A stretch of DNA of 18,354 nt from Oscillospiraceae bacterium. Its GTDB lineage: Bacteria; Bacillota; Clostridia; Oscillospirales; Ruminococcaceae. This document shows positions 1 through 5,855 of this stretch, piece by piece. The DNA is taken from NCBI GenBank assembly GCA_900757485.1, contig CAAEOA010000266.1:1-18354 (forward strand), written 5' to 3'. Numbering within the stretch: position 1 is the first letter of the stretch; every line of letters starts with the position of its first letter. The notes under the pieces are model-generated. The model searched no databases. It was not told the DNA's origin and saw only the letters and a program-made list of their open reading frames with translations. The translations under genes were made by a program, and so were the position numbers.

Positions 1-213
1 ACCTTGCTCACAAAATGCGAACTGAATAGACACCTTGCCGATGTAAACAAGCAGGCTGAGGATATGTTTTTTCGGCTCGTAAAACAGATGGCAGAGCGTG
101 AGGGTGTGACCGAACAACTCAAAGCAGACAATCAAATGGAGTGGGTTGCTCGGATGAATAACATCCGCAGCAGAGCCACAGAAATCGTAAATCACGATAT
201 TATTTACAACTAA
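1..213 (+). CDS. TnpV-like transposon-encoded protein, C-terminal part
   Basis: The reading frame is open from base 1 and ends at TAA 211-213, so the gene is cut by the window start and only about 70 residues are visible. The fragment is helical and charged and contains QAEDMFFRLVKQMAE, VTEQLKADNQMEWVARMNN and a closing ATEIVNHDIIY. This matches my memory of the C-terminal half of TnpV, a small protein of unknown biochemical role carried by Tn4451-like and other clostridial mobile elements. A good hairpin terminator follows directly. Its presence suggests that the genes to the right were brought in by, or lie at the edge of, a mobile element. No recombinase is visible, so this is inference. 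The TTG at position 4 is internal, not a start. Confidence 0.65.
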   Translation, partial: TLLTKCELNRHLADVNKQAEDMFFRLVKQMAEREGVTEQLKADNQMEWVARMNNIRSRATEIVNHDIIYN

Positions 214-221
214 CCGAAGCA

Positions 222-265
222 CGGCGGCAGGGAAATTAACATTTCTCTGTCGCTGCTTTCTTTTT
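222..265 (+). terminator. Rho-independent terminator after the tnpV-like gene
   Basis: A stem of about 15 bp with several G-U pairs runs from 222-236 to 241-256, with the tetraloop TAAC, and is followed by a run of T at 257-265. It separates the tnpV-like gene from the TetR promoter. Confidence 0.8.
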
Positions 266-284
266 GACATTTATGCAAAATCTA

Positions 285-313
285 TTGACATCAACCTTGT
301 TTTGCGTTAAAAT
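285..313 (+). promoter_or_regulatory. Sigma-A type promoter of the TetR-ABC operon
   Basis: TTGACA (285-290), a 17-bp spacer and TAAAAT (308-313) form a near-consensus promoter about 42 bp before the TetR start. A spaced inverted pair GCAAAA (275-280) and TTTTGC (300-305) brackets the -35 box and could be a regulator site. That part is weak. Confidence 0.75.
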
Positions 314-355
314 AGCAGATGATATATAACAAAAACTATATTACGGAGGTGCGTT

Positions 356-916
356 ATGCCGCCTAAAGTAAAAGTGACAAAAGAAGATATTATAAATGCC
401 ACCGTTGACATTGTGCGTAACAGTGGAGCACAAGCAATCAATGCAAGAACAATAGCTTCTGTATTGAATTGCTCAACACAGCCGGTTTTCTCAAACTTTG
501 CTACGATGGATGAACTGCGTCTTGCTGTTGTAGAAAAAGCTGATATGTTGTGTCAAGAGTATATGCAGCGAGAAGTTGAAAGTGGGGAGTTTCCTGCTTA
601 TAAGGCAAACGGTATGGCTTACATACGATTTGCTAAAGAAGAAAAAGAATTGTTCAAGCTTTTATATATGCGTGACCGTTCAAGCGAAATGATTCCAGAA
701 GCAACAGAACAAACCGACAAAATGGAGTCAATTGTCCATAAAAATACGGGACTTAGTGGTATGGATGCAAAATTGTTCCACCTCGAAATGTGGGCATATG
801 TTCACGGAATTGCCACTATGTTTGCCACAGGCTTTGTTGATCTTGATTGGGAGCTTGTCAGCAAAATGCTCACGGATTCCTATCAAGGACTTCGAAAACA
901 ATACGGGATGGAGTGA
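356..916 (+). CDS. TetR/AcrR family transcriptional regulator
   Basis: 186 residues, a usual length for the family. Residues about 8-50 form the TetR DNA-binding domain: helix 1 (VTKEDIINATVDIVRNSG) and a helix-turn-helix around INARTIASVLNCSTQPVFSNF (28-48), followed by the typical FATMDELRLAV. The rest is the helical ligand-binding and dimerisation domain, with an aromatic region near AYVHGIATMF. The ATG at 356 has GGAGGT (345-350) five bases upstream. The gene lies first in an operon with the ABC ATPase (6-bp gap) and permease. It probably represses this operon and responds to a compound the transporter handles. Ligand unknown. Confidence 0.9.
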   Translation: MPPKVKVTKEDIINATVDIVRNSGAQAINARTIASVLNCSTQPVFSNFATMDELRLAVVEKADMLCQEYMQREVESGEFPAYKANGMAYIRFAKEEKELFKLLYMRDRSSEMIPEATEQTDKMESIVHKNTGLSGMDAKLFHLEMWAYVHGIATMFATGFVDLDWELVSKMLTDSYQGLRKQYGME

Positions 917-922
917 TAAATA

Positions 923-1651
923 ATGGATGCTATTAGAATTGAAGGTTTAACAAAAAAATATAAAGATATTGTTGCGGTAGATAACCTTAATCTTTCGGTT
1001 CACAAAGGCGAACTGTTCTCATTACTTGGTGTAAACGGTGCAGGCAAGACTACCGCTATTAAAATGCTGTCGTGCCTTACACGACCAACAAGCGGAGATG
1101 CTTTTCTTAATGGAAAAAGTATTAGCAAAGATACTGCCGCTGTGAAATCGCTTATAGCCGTTTCTCCGCAGGAAACTGCGGTTGCACCCGGACTTTCGGT
1201 TCAGGAGAACCTTGAGCTGATGTGTGGTGTTCACGGTTTTACAAAGGAAAAGCAAAATGCGAAAATTTCAGAGCTTACTGATCTGCTCGGTCTTGAATCT
1301 GTTAGTAAGAAAAAGGCAGGTAAACTGTCTGGTGGCTGGCAAAGACGACTAAGCATTGCTATGGCGCTTATCAGCGAACCGGAGATATTGTTTCTTGACG
1401 AACCTACGCTTGGTCTTGACGTGCTTGCCCGAAGCGATCTGTGGGATTTGATTCGCTCTCTTAAAGGGAAAGTAACCATTATTCTTACAACACATTATAT
1501 GGAAGAAGCAGAAGCCTTGTCTGACCGTATCGCTATTATGAAAGACGGCAAACTGCTTATCTGTGATACTGCTGACAAGATAAAAGAAGCTGCCGATACG
1601 GATAATTTTGAGCAAGCCTTTGTACGCATTGTTAAGGGGGTGGCAAAATGA
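923..1651 (+). CDS. ABC transporter ATP-binding protein (ABC-2/drug-export type)
   Basis: 242 residues. Walker A GVNGAGKT is at 36-43, the Q-loop Gln at 83, a signature variant LSGGW at 135-139 (Trp in place of the usual Gln), Walker B ILFLDEP at 155-161, LGLD at 163-166 and the switch His at 191. The N-terminal form and MEEAEALSDR tail resemble the DrrA/CcmA-like ATPases of drug and lantibiotic exporters. GGAG at 910-913 precedes the ATG. Its stop overlaps the permease start in ATGA (1648-1651), which implies translational coupling and a two-protein exporter. The protein would sit on the inner face of the membrane as a homodimer. Substrate not predictable. Confidence 0.93.
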   Translation: MDAIRIEGLTKKYKDIVAVDNLNLSVHKGELFSLLGVNGAGKTTAIKMLSCLTRPTSGDAFLNGKSISKDTAAVKSLIAVSPQETAVAPGLSVQENLELMCGVHGFTKEKQNAKISELTDLLGLESVSKKKAGKLSGGWQRRLSIAMALISEPEILFLDEPTLGLDVLARSDLWDLIRSLKGKVTIILTTHYMEEAEALSDRIAIMKDGKLLICDTADKIKEAADTDNFEQAFVRIVKGVAK

Positions 1652-2379
1652 AAATGCTAACATTTGCAAACAGAAATACAAAAGAAATATTACGAGATCC
1701 ACTAACTCTTTTCTTTGGACTCGGATTTCCCCTCGTCTTAATTTTATTGTTGAGTGCTATACAAGCAAATATCCCCGTAGAACTATTTGAAATACAGCAT
1801 TTAACTCCGGGAATAACGGTTTTTGGGTTGGCGTTTATGACTCTATTTTCGGCTACAATTATCGCAAAAGACAGAGGGAGTTCCTTGCTTCAGCGTTTGT
1901 ATACAACTCCTCTGACTCCAATGGATTTCATTCTGGGTTACACTTTGCCTATTATTCCGATTTCTGTCGCTCAATGCATTATCTGCTATATTGCTGCAAT
2001 CCTTCTCGGACTAAATATTACGGTGAATATTTTATATGCTGTTGTATTCATTATTCCTGTATCCATCCTCTACATTGCTTTAGGACTCCTTTGCGGAAGT
2101 GTGTTTACCGATAAGCAGGTAGGCGGCATTTGCGGTGCTTTGCTTACCAATCTTTCAGCGTGGCTGTCCGGTGTATGGTTTGACCTTAACCTCGTGGGAG
2201 GTGTTTTTAAGAAAATTTCTTATGCGCTTCCGTTTGTTCACGCTGTGGATATGGAACGTGCGGCACTCGCAGGTGATTTCGCAGGGGTTTTTCCTCATCT
2301 TTGGTGGGTACTCGGATATGCAGTCGCAATGCTCATATTGGCGATATTATTGTTCTTACGGCAGATGAAAAAACAGTAA
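1648..2379 (+). CDS. ABC-2 type transporter permease
   Basis: 243 residues with about six membrane segments near 21-38, 54-73, 99-120, 128-150, 158-178 and 217-237. The short cytoplasmic segment AKDRGSSLLQRLYTTPLTP (73-91) after the second helix is the characteristic ABC-2 permease motif. It is translationally coupled to the ATPase by the ATGA overlap. With the ATPase it should form an exporter of drugs, peptides or lipids, under the upstream TetR regulator. The end of the gene is followed within 100 bp by an independent promoter for merR. Confidence 0.9.
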   Translation: MKMLTFANRNTKEILRDPLTLFFGLGFPLVLILLLSAIQANIPVELFEIQHLTPGITVFGLAFMTLFSATIIAKDRGSSLLQRLYTTPLTPMDFILGYTLPIIPISVAQCIICYIAAILLGLNITVNILYAVVFIIPVSILYIALGLLCGSVFTDKQVGGICGALLTNLSAWLSGVWFDLNLVGGVFKKISYALPFVHAVDMERAALAGDFAGVFPHLWWVLGYAVAMLILAILLFLRQMKKQ

Positions 2380-2403
2380 ATTAGAATTTTTGAAAAAATC
2401 CCC

Positions 2404-2465
2404 TTGCGTAAGGTATTGCTTGTTACGCTGCGTAATGATGTAAAATGGGTGGCGTAAGGAGGTGA
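2404..2465 (+). promoter_or_regulatory. MerR-type promoter with 19-bp spacer, palindromic operator and strong RBS
   Basis: TTGCTT (2416-2421) and TAAAAT (2441-2446) are 19 bp apart, the long spacer known for MerR-activated promoters. The spacer contains the perfect palindrome TTACGC-T-GCGTAA (2423-2435). GCGTAA recurs at 2406-2411 and 2452-2457. The sequence AAGGAGGTGA (2456-2465) is the ribosome site for the ATG at 2471, so the in-frame GTG at 2462, which lies within it, is not the start. The likely meaning is autoregulation of merR and the protease gene. Confidence 0.75.
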
Positions 2466-2470
2466 AAGCT

Positions 2471-3208
2471 ATGTCAAAGTACACAACAGGAGAAATCGCA
2501 AAGCTTTGTGGCGTATCTGTCAGAACAGTGCAGTATTATGATTCGAGAAATATTCTCATACCCAGCGAACTGTCAGAGGGCGGTCGTCGTCTTTATTCCG
2601 AAAACGATCTAAAGCGGATGCGGATTATCTGTTCCCTACGTGAAGCGGGACTTCCAATCAATAGCATCAGCGAGTTGTTTAATGAGGAATATCCCGAAAA
2701 AATCATTTCCGTTCTGCTTGACCAGCAAGAGCAGATACTTAGGGAAGAAATAGCCGAAGGACAAAAGAAACTCAGTATCATAGAGACCATTAAGCGTGAA
2801 CTGAAAGAGATAGAAAATTTCTCCGTTGAATCTATCGGTGATATAGCACACATTATGAAACAAAACAACAATCTTGCAAAAATGCGTTGGATTACGGTTC
2901 TTACGGGAATCCCCGTGACCGCGCTGCAATGGACATCCATTGTCCTATGGATCACGCACGGTCTTTGGTGGCTATTTGCTATTTGGGCGTGTGTTGCAAT
3001 TCCGTGGGGAATTATCGTGTCGATCTATTATTATAAGCATGTTGCCTATATTTGTCCCGAATGCCACGAGATATTCAGACCACGTTTCAAGGAAATGTTT
3101 TGGGCATATCATACACCGAAAATGCGCCGTTTAACCTGCCCGAAATGTGGTCGAAAGGGACTCTGCGTTGAGGTATATGCCCAAAAGGATGGTGCAAGCA
3201 ATGGCTAA
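2471..3208 (+). CDS. MerR family regulator with two membrane segments and a zinc ribbon
   Basis: 245 residues from ATG 2471, chosen because of the strong SD at 2456-2465. Residues 1-70 are a MerR winged helix (YTTGEIAKLCGVSVRTVQYY, then GGRRLYSENDLKRM). Residues about 80-118 form a coiled coil (LLDQQEQILREEIAEGQKKL and on), the normal MerR dimerisation helix. Two hydrophobic segments follow (about 139-160 and 164-186), then a C-terminal pair of CxxC motifs at C195/C198 and C223/C226, typical of a zinc ribbon. A soluble MerR protein would end after the coiled coil. This one seems membrane-tethered, with the ribbon on the cytoplasmic side if the two helices form a hairpin. It overlaps the CPBP protease gene by 8 bp. 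Inducer unknown. Confidence 0.88.
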   Translation: MSKYTTGEIAKLCGVSVRTVQYYDSRNILIPSELSEGGRRLYSENDLKRMRIICSLREAGLPINSISELFNEEYPEKIISVLLDQQEQILREEIAEGQKKLSIIETIKRELKEIENFSVESIGDIAHIMKQNNNLAKMRWITVLTGIPVTALQWTSIVLWITHGLWWLFAIWACVAIPWGIIVSIYYYKHVAYICPECHEIFRPRFKEMFWAYHTPKMRRLTCPKCGRKGLCVEVYAQKDGASNG

Positions 3209-3959
3209 ATATAAGAAACCATTATTGTTCGCCCTCTGCCTTTTACCGATTGCGATTATTGCAGGAATTTTCGTAGGTTTTTATCAGTTAGACACCTATT
3301 CTGAGGAAATAATTGCCGAAGTGGTCGCTGAACTTGGAAACACAGATATTTTAATTGTGGTCGGTGCAGTACAGACAGTTGGCTATGCACTATTCTGTGG
3401 TTTCTTCGGTTATATTCTTGCGGATAAAATCGGACTCTGGAAACCCATTAAATTTGAGAAAAGAAGCCTAATTGTCACGCTTGTAATCTCCGTAGTGGGC
3501 GGTATTGTATTCAGTCTTGACCATTGGGTATTCGGCAGTATGATTGACGGCATTCAATCTGCTAATGCCGCAAGTTTGACCGTGAGTGGTGTGATTGCAT
3601 CTGTTCTGTACGGCGGCATCATAGAGGAAGTAATGCTGCGGTTGTTCTTTATGTCGCTGATTGCTTTTATTGTGTGGAAATTGTGCTTCAAGAAACACGA
3701 CAAGGAGAACATTCCAACAAGCGTATTCGTAATAGCAAACATTGTTGCTGCACTTCTTTTTGCAGCAGGACATTTGCCGGCTACAATTAGCATTTTTGGC
3801 ACATTGACACCTTTGATCTTATTCCGCTGTTTCCTGCTCAACGGCGGCTTCGGTCTGGTGTTCGGCTGGATTTACCACAAATACGGTATTGCCTACGCTA
3901 TGATAGGACACGCATTGTTTCATATTATAAGCAAACTAATTTGGTTTATCTTTATATAA
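3201..3959 (+). CDS. CPBP (CAAX/Abi type) intramembrane metalloprotease family protein
   Basis: 252 residues from ATG 3201, which overlaps the merR stop; AAAAGGA at 3183-3189 is a modest ribosome site. Upstream in-frame ATGs exist (3189, 3147) but lie deep in merR. Multiple hydrophobic segments carry the family motifs in order: EEVMLR (E142, E143, R147), FAAGH (H191) and HALFH (H237, H241), the presumed metal and catalytic residues. Family members cleave membrane proteins or peptides, and some confer self-immunity to bacteriocins. The coupling to a membrane-bound MerR regulator suggests a joint membrane-sensing function. A terminator follows. Confidence 0.87.
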   Translation: MAKYKKPLLFALCLLPIAIIAGIFVGFYQLDTYSEEIIAEVVAELGNTDILIVVGAVQTVGYALFCGFFGYILADKIGLWKPIKFEKRSLIVTLVISVVGGIVFSLDHWVFGSMIDGIQSANAASLTVSGVIASVLYGGIIEEVMLRLFFMSLIAFIVWKLCFKKHDKENIPTSVFVIANIVAALLFAAGHLPATISIFGTLTPLILFRCFLLNGGFGLVFGWIYHKYGIAYAMIGHALFHIISKLIWFIFI

Positions 3960-3963
3960 AGCG

Positions 3964-3995
3964 AAGGCGTCGCAGAAATGTGGCGCCTTTATGTT
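3964..3995 (+). terminator. Rho-independent terminator after the CPBP gene
   Basis: An 11-bp stem (3964-3974 with 3979-3989), containing two G-U pairs and a GAAA tetraloop, is followed by TATGTTT. It closes the merR-protease operon. Confidence 0.8.
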
Positions 3996-4015
3996 TGACA
4001 AATTTCTGAAACCCC

Positions 4016-4044
4016 TTGAAATTCTAAGCAAAATAGTTTATAAT
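4016..4044 (+). promoter_or_regulatory. Strong promoter with no protein gene behind it
   Basis: TTGAAA (4016-4021), a 17-bp spacer and TATAAT (4039-4044). Transcription would start near 4051 and run into the structured region 4051-4341, which has no credible reading frame. Confidence 0.65.
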
Positions 4045-4050
4045 ACATAT

Positions 4051-4341
4051 ATATTTAGTTCCACATTATCCACGGTAAAATTATTCTTGTTATCAACGTC
4101 GATAACAAAATGATAACAAGGGCGGTTTAACACAGGATAATACAGATACATCGTGTATCAAAAAAATCAAGACTAACGAGAAGCAAAAACACATAAACAG
4201 AATTGTTTAGTCTTGGTCGAGTGGGAATAATGTTGGTTGGATTGCTGGTCAATAATGATTCTGCATGCGGAAACTTCTCCTTGGGGCAGTGTTTTGCCTT
4301 TGTTGGCTGCAAAGAATCATCGCCCGAGATTTAAAATCTCG
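4051..4341 (+). ncRNA. Candidate structured noncoding RNA
   Basis: No coding signal is seen, but several exact complementary pairs nest in order. ATTATCC (4065-4071) pairs with GGATAAT (4135-4141) and encloses CTTGTTATCA (4086-4095) with TGATAACAAG (4111-4120). GATACA-TCG-TGTATC is at 4145-4159. An 11-bp pair with one G-U joins 4166-4176 to 4207-4217. ATGATTCT (4255-4262) pairs with AGAATCAT (4313-4320), and CGAGATTT-A-AAATCTCG is at 4325-4341. The number of stems and the strong promoter in front suggest an RNA of the size of large clostridial ncRNAs. I cannot assign it to a known family, and the 3' end is unclear because no T-run terminator follows directly. It could also be DNA-level structure at the edge of a mobile element. 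Confidence 0.45.
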
Positions 4342-4356
4342 AAAAATCCAAAAAAG

Positions 4357-4365
4357 TGATATAAT
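4357..4365 (+). promoter_or_regulatory. Extended -10 promoter
   Basis: TGATATAAT (4357-4365) is an exact extended -10 element. No good -35 is visible. Transcription would start near 4372. Confidence 0.5.
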
Positions 4366-4371
4366 ATAAAA

Positions 4372-4466
4372 AGGAAATGAAGTTCTCCCTTAGCAAATTG
4401 CAAAAACCGCTTATTAAAGCTGATGACTTCTGTGATTTTATCACAGGAAGCATCGGCTTTTTTATT
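4372..4466 (+). ncRNA. Candidate small RNA of about 95-100 nt
   Basis: The segment between an extended -10 promoter and a strong intrinsic terminator has no convincing gene. A 33-codon frame (ATG 4377 to TAG 4476-4478, beginning MKFSLSKLQKPL) runs through it. The start lies only one base after AAGGA and the frame crosses the terminator hairpin, so I favour an untranslated small RNA. A tiny peptide remains possible. Confidence 0.4.
4416..4466 (+). terminator. Strong Rho-independent terminator
   Basis: A 20-bp stem pairs 4416-4436 with 4440-4460. It has two single-base bulges (4426 and 4446), one G-U pair and a TTT loop, followed by a run of T with one A (4458-4468). Confidence 0.85.
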
Positions 4467-4476
4467 TTAGGAGAAT

Positions 4477-4560
4477 AGTGTGAAAAACAATATTTTTCAC
4501 ACTCCATTTGTTCCTTTTGCCCCTAAACGCTCGGGCATACAACAAACTTCAAAAAAGAAA
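4477..4560 (+). repeat. Double-hairpin intergenic repeat, copy 1
   Basis: Hairpin one is AGTGTGAAAAA (4477-4487) with TTTTTCACACT (4493-4503). Its 3' end runs into CTCCATTTGTTCC (4502-4514). A second, looser stem-loop is closed by TTTGTT (4507-4512) and AACAAA (4541-4546), with GCCC/GGGC inside, and the element ends TTCAAAAAAGAAA. The same order and sequence blocks recur at 13742-13817. No coding function is seen. Confidence 0.6.
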
Positions 4561-4676
4561 TGATGATTTGTATGCTAATCTCTTTATCTCTTATTTTCCT
4601 TATCGGTCTTGTAACGGCAGGGATGGAGATAAACTATCAGCATTTCCTGAGAAAATCGAAAATTATAGATGGTTAG
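4560..4676 (+). CDS. Doubtful 38-codon ORF with one membrane segment
   Basis: ATG 4560 to TAG 4674-4676 encodes a short protein starting MMICMLISLSLIFLIG, one hydrophobic helix followed by a basic tail (FLRKSKIIDG). Only a poor A-rich ribosome site (AAAAAAGAA) precedes it, and its start falls at the end of the double-hairpin repeat. It could be a real small membrane peptide, but chance is as likely. Confidence 0.15.
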   Translation: MMICMLISLSLIFLIGLVTAGMEINYQHFLRKSKIIDG

Positions 4677-4728
4677 CATTGAAATATTTATCATTCCGTG
4701 CTATATTGGAATTGACTCAAAGCCATAT

Positions 4729-4756
4729 TTAACAAATTGATATTTTAAGTTACAAT
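4729..4756 (+). promoter_or_regulatory. Probable promoter of the Crp/Fnr gene
   Basis: TTAACA (4729-4734), a 16-bp spacer and TACAAT (4751-4756) would start a transcript near 4763, giving a leader of about 250 nt. Apart from a GGAGGG word at 4794-4799 that faces no usable start codon, I see nothing definite in 4763-4979. Its frames show no recognisable protein. Confidence 0.4.
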
Positions 4757-4979
4757 CTTGTTTCAACCGGAACTTGCACTGCAAATATAGTTAGGAGGGC
4801 ATTGTAAAGATAGAACATTTAATAAAAGGGAAAACAAGTTTGTGCTTTTTCGGCAACCGCTACGCTGAAATTCCGGTCTGCATTTCAATTGATCTTTTAG
4901 CATCTCGTTGTGGCTGTCAAATAAATTCGGCAGTGTGCCCGTCTTGTATGGCGCGAACAAGAGGTGACAACAAACTCCC

Positions 4980-5010
4980 GGACAAAAGCTCAGAAAGGAA
5001 TGGTCATAAA
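4980..5010 (+). repeat. Shared translation-start cassette, copy 1 (Crp/Fnr gene)
   Basis: GGACAAAAGCTCAGAAAGGA followed by ATGGTCATAAA leads to the ATG at 5012. It is nearly identical to 8995-9023 and its core also matches 6830-6852. Confidence 0.6.
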
Positions 5011-5011
5011 G

Positions 5012-5680
5012 ATGGAAACGGTAAATTTGTATCTGAAACGGCTGCCGTACTGGAGCAATCTTTCCGAAAACGAAAAAGAATATGTTCGAAATCATTCGGT
5101 TCTTCGGCATTATGACAAAGATATTATCATTCATGGCTGCGAGGATGCTTGTCTTGGTATGCTCTATGTGATAAGGGGAAGCATTCGTGTGTATCTTTTG
5201 TCGGAGGAGGGTAGAGAGATTACCTTGTTTCGTTTAGAAGAGGGGGACTCCTGCGTATTATCCGCTTCTTGCGTCATCAGTCAAATCACCTTTGATACGC
5301 AGATGGTTGTTGAAAAAGACTGTGATTTGCTGGTAGTGGGATCCGGTGCGTTCAGCACCCTTGCAAAACAGAATATTTATGTGCGCTGTTTTATGTACGA
5401 GCTCCTTACCGAGCGTTTTTCCTCCGTTATGTGGACAATGCAGCAAATTCTTTTTTTCGGATTTGATAAGCGGTTGGCGGCATTTTTGCTCTCGGAATAT
5501 GAGCGAACGGGCAGCAAGCGGCTTTGTATTACACATGAGCAGATTGCGCAGCAAATAAACTCTGCCAGAGAGGTTGTTGCGCGAATGTTAAAACGGTTTT
5601 CTTCCGATAAACTGCTTGAAATGAAGCGGGGAGAAATTCTTTTGCAGGATATCGCCGGATTGCACAATTTAATACAATAA
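5012..5680 (+). CDS. Crp/Fnr family transcriptional regulator, cysteine-rich
   Basis: 222 residues from ATG 5012; the ATG at 5000 lies inside the ribosome site and is rejected. Residues about 10-125 form a cyclic-nucleotide-like beta-roll (YVIRGSIRVYLLSEEGREITLFRLEEGD). A helical linker spans about 126-160, and the helix-turn-helix is ITHEQIAQQINSAREVVARMLKRF (173-196). Seven cysteines are visible (43, 47, 81, 87, 104, 126, 172), grouped as C43-x3-C47 and C81-x5-C87. The block CVLSASC is one I associate with clostridial Crp/Fnr proteins next to thioredoxin genes. The cyclic-nucleotide phosphate-binding signature is not evident. The likely job is sensing redox or sulfur state and activating the downstream operon through the site at 5736-5750. 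Cysteine-based sensing is inference. Confidence 0.88.
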   Translation: METVNLYLKRLPYWSNLSENEKEYVRNHSVLRHYDKDIIIHGCEDACLGMLYVIRGSIRVYLLSEEGREITLFRLEEGDSCVLSASCVISQITFDTQMVVEKDCDLLVVGSGAFSTLAKQNIYVRCFMYELLTERFSSVMWTMQQILFFGFDKRLAAFLLSEYERTGSKRLCITHEQIAQQINSAREVVARMLKRFSSDKLLEMKRGEILLQDIAGLHNLIQ

Positions 5681-5688
5681 CTGAATTT

Positions 5689-5719
5689 ATCCTCCGGTTG
5701 TCCTGTCGGAGGATTTTTT
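5689..5719 (+). terminator. Rho-independent terminator after the Crp/Fnr gene
   Basis: ATCCTCCG (5689-5696) pairs exactly with CGGAGGAT (5707-5714) and is followed by six T (5714-5719). It separates the regulator from its target operon. Confidence 0.85.
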
Positions 5720-5735
5720 AAAAAGTTTACGGTTA

Positions 5736-5777
5736 TGCGACTTAGTCACAGTATCACATATATTTTTGAGGTAAAAT
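5736..5777 (+). promoter_or_regulatory. Crp/Fnr-type operator and activated promoter of the redox operon
   Basis: TGCGACTTAGTCACA (5736-5750) is a 15-bp palindrome with one mismatch, close to the TGTGA...TCACA pattern of the Crp family. TAAAAT (5772-5777) is a good -10, but the -35 position holds no TTGACA-like word. With a start near 5784 the palindrome centre lies at about -41, the class II activator position. The leader that follows carries a GC hairpin (GCCGCC-AAT-GGCGGC, 5801-5815). Confidence 0.65.
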
Positions 5778-5855
5778 GTAAATGCAAACCGAAAATTCCA
5801 GCCGCCAATGGCGGCGGAACATCGCGCATAAGCGCAGAAAGGGTTGGGGATAAGA

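Noticed and set aside
2462..2470. GTG 2462 as the MerR start
   Set aside because: It lies inside AAGGAGGTGA, the ribosome site that serves ATG 2471.
4051..4341. tmRNA, 6S RNA, SRP RNA, RNase P or group II intron domain
   Set aside because: None of the hallmark sequences of these RNAs could be found on either strand.
4508..4732. 74-codon plus-strand frame after the double-hairpin repeat
   Set aside because: It begins inside the repeat without a ribosome site and its composition is not protein-like.
4763..5134. Overlapping frames on both strands across the Crp/Fnr leader (plus-strand frame 4840-5115, minus-strand frame 4763-5134)
   Set aside because: They overlap the start of the Crp/Fnr gene, lack ribosome sites and show no family resemblance.
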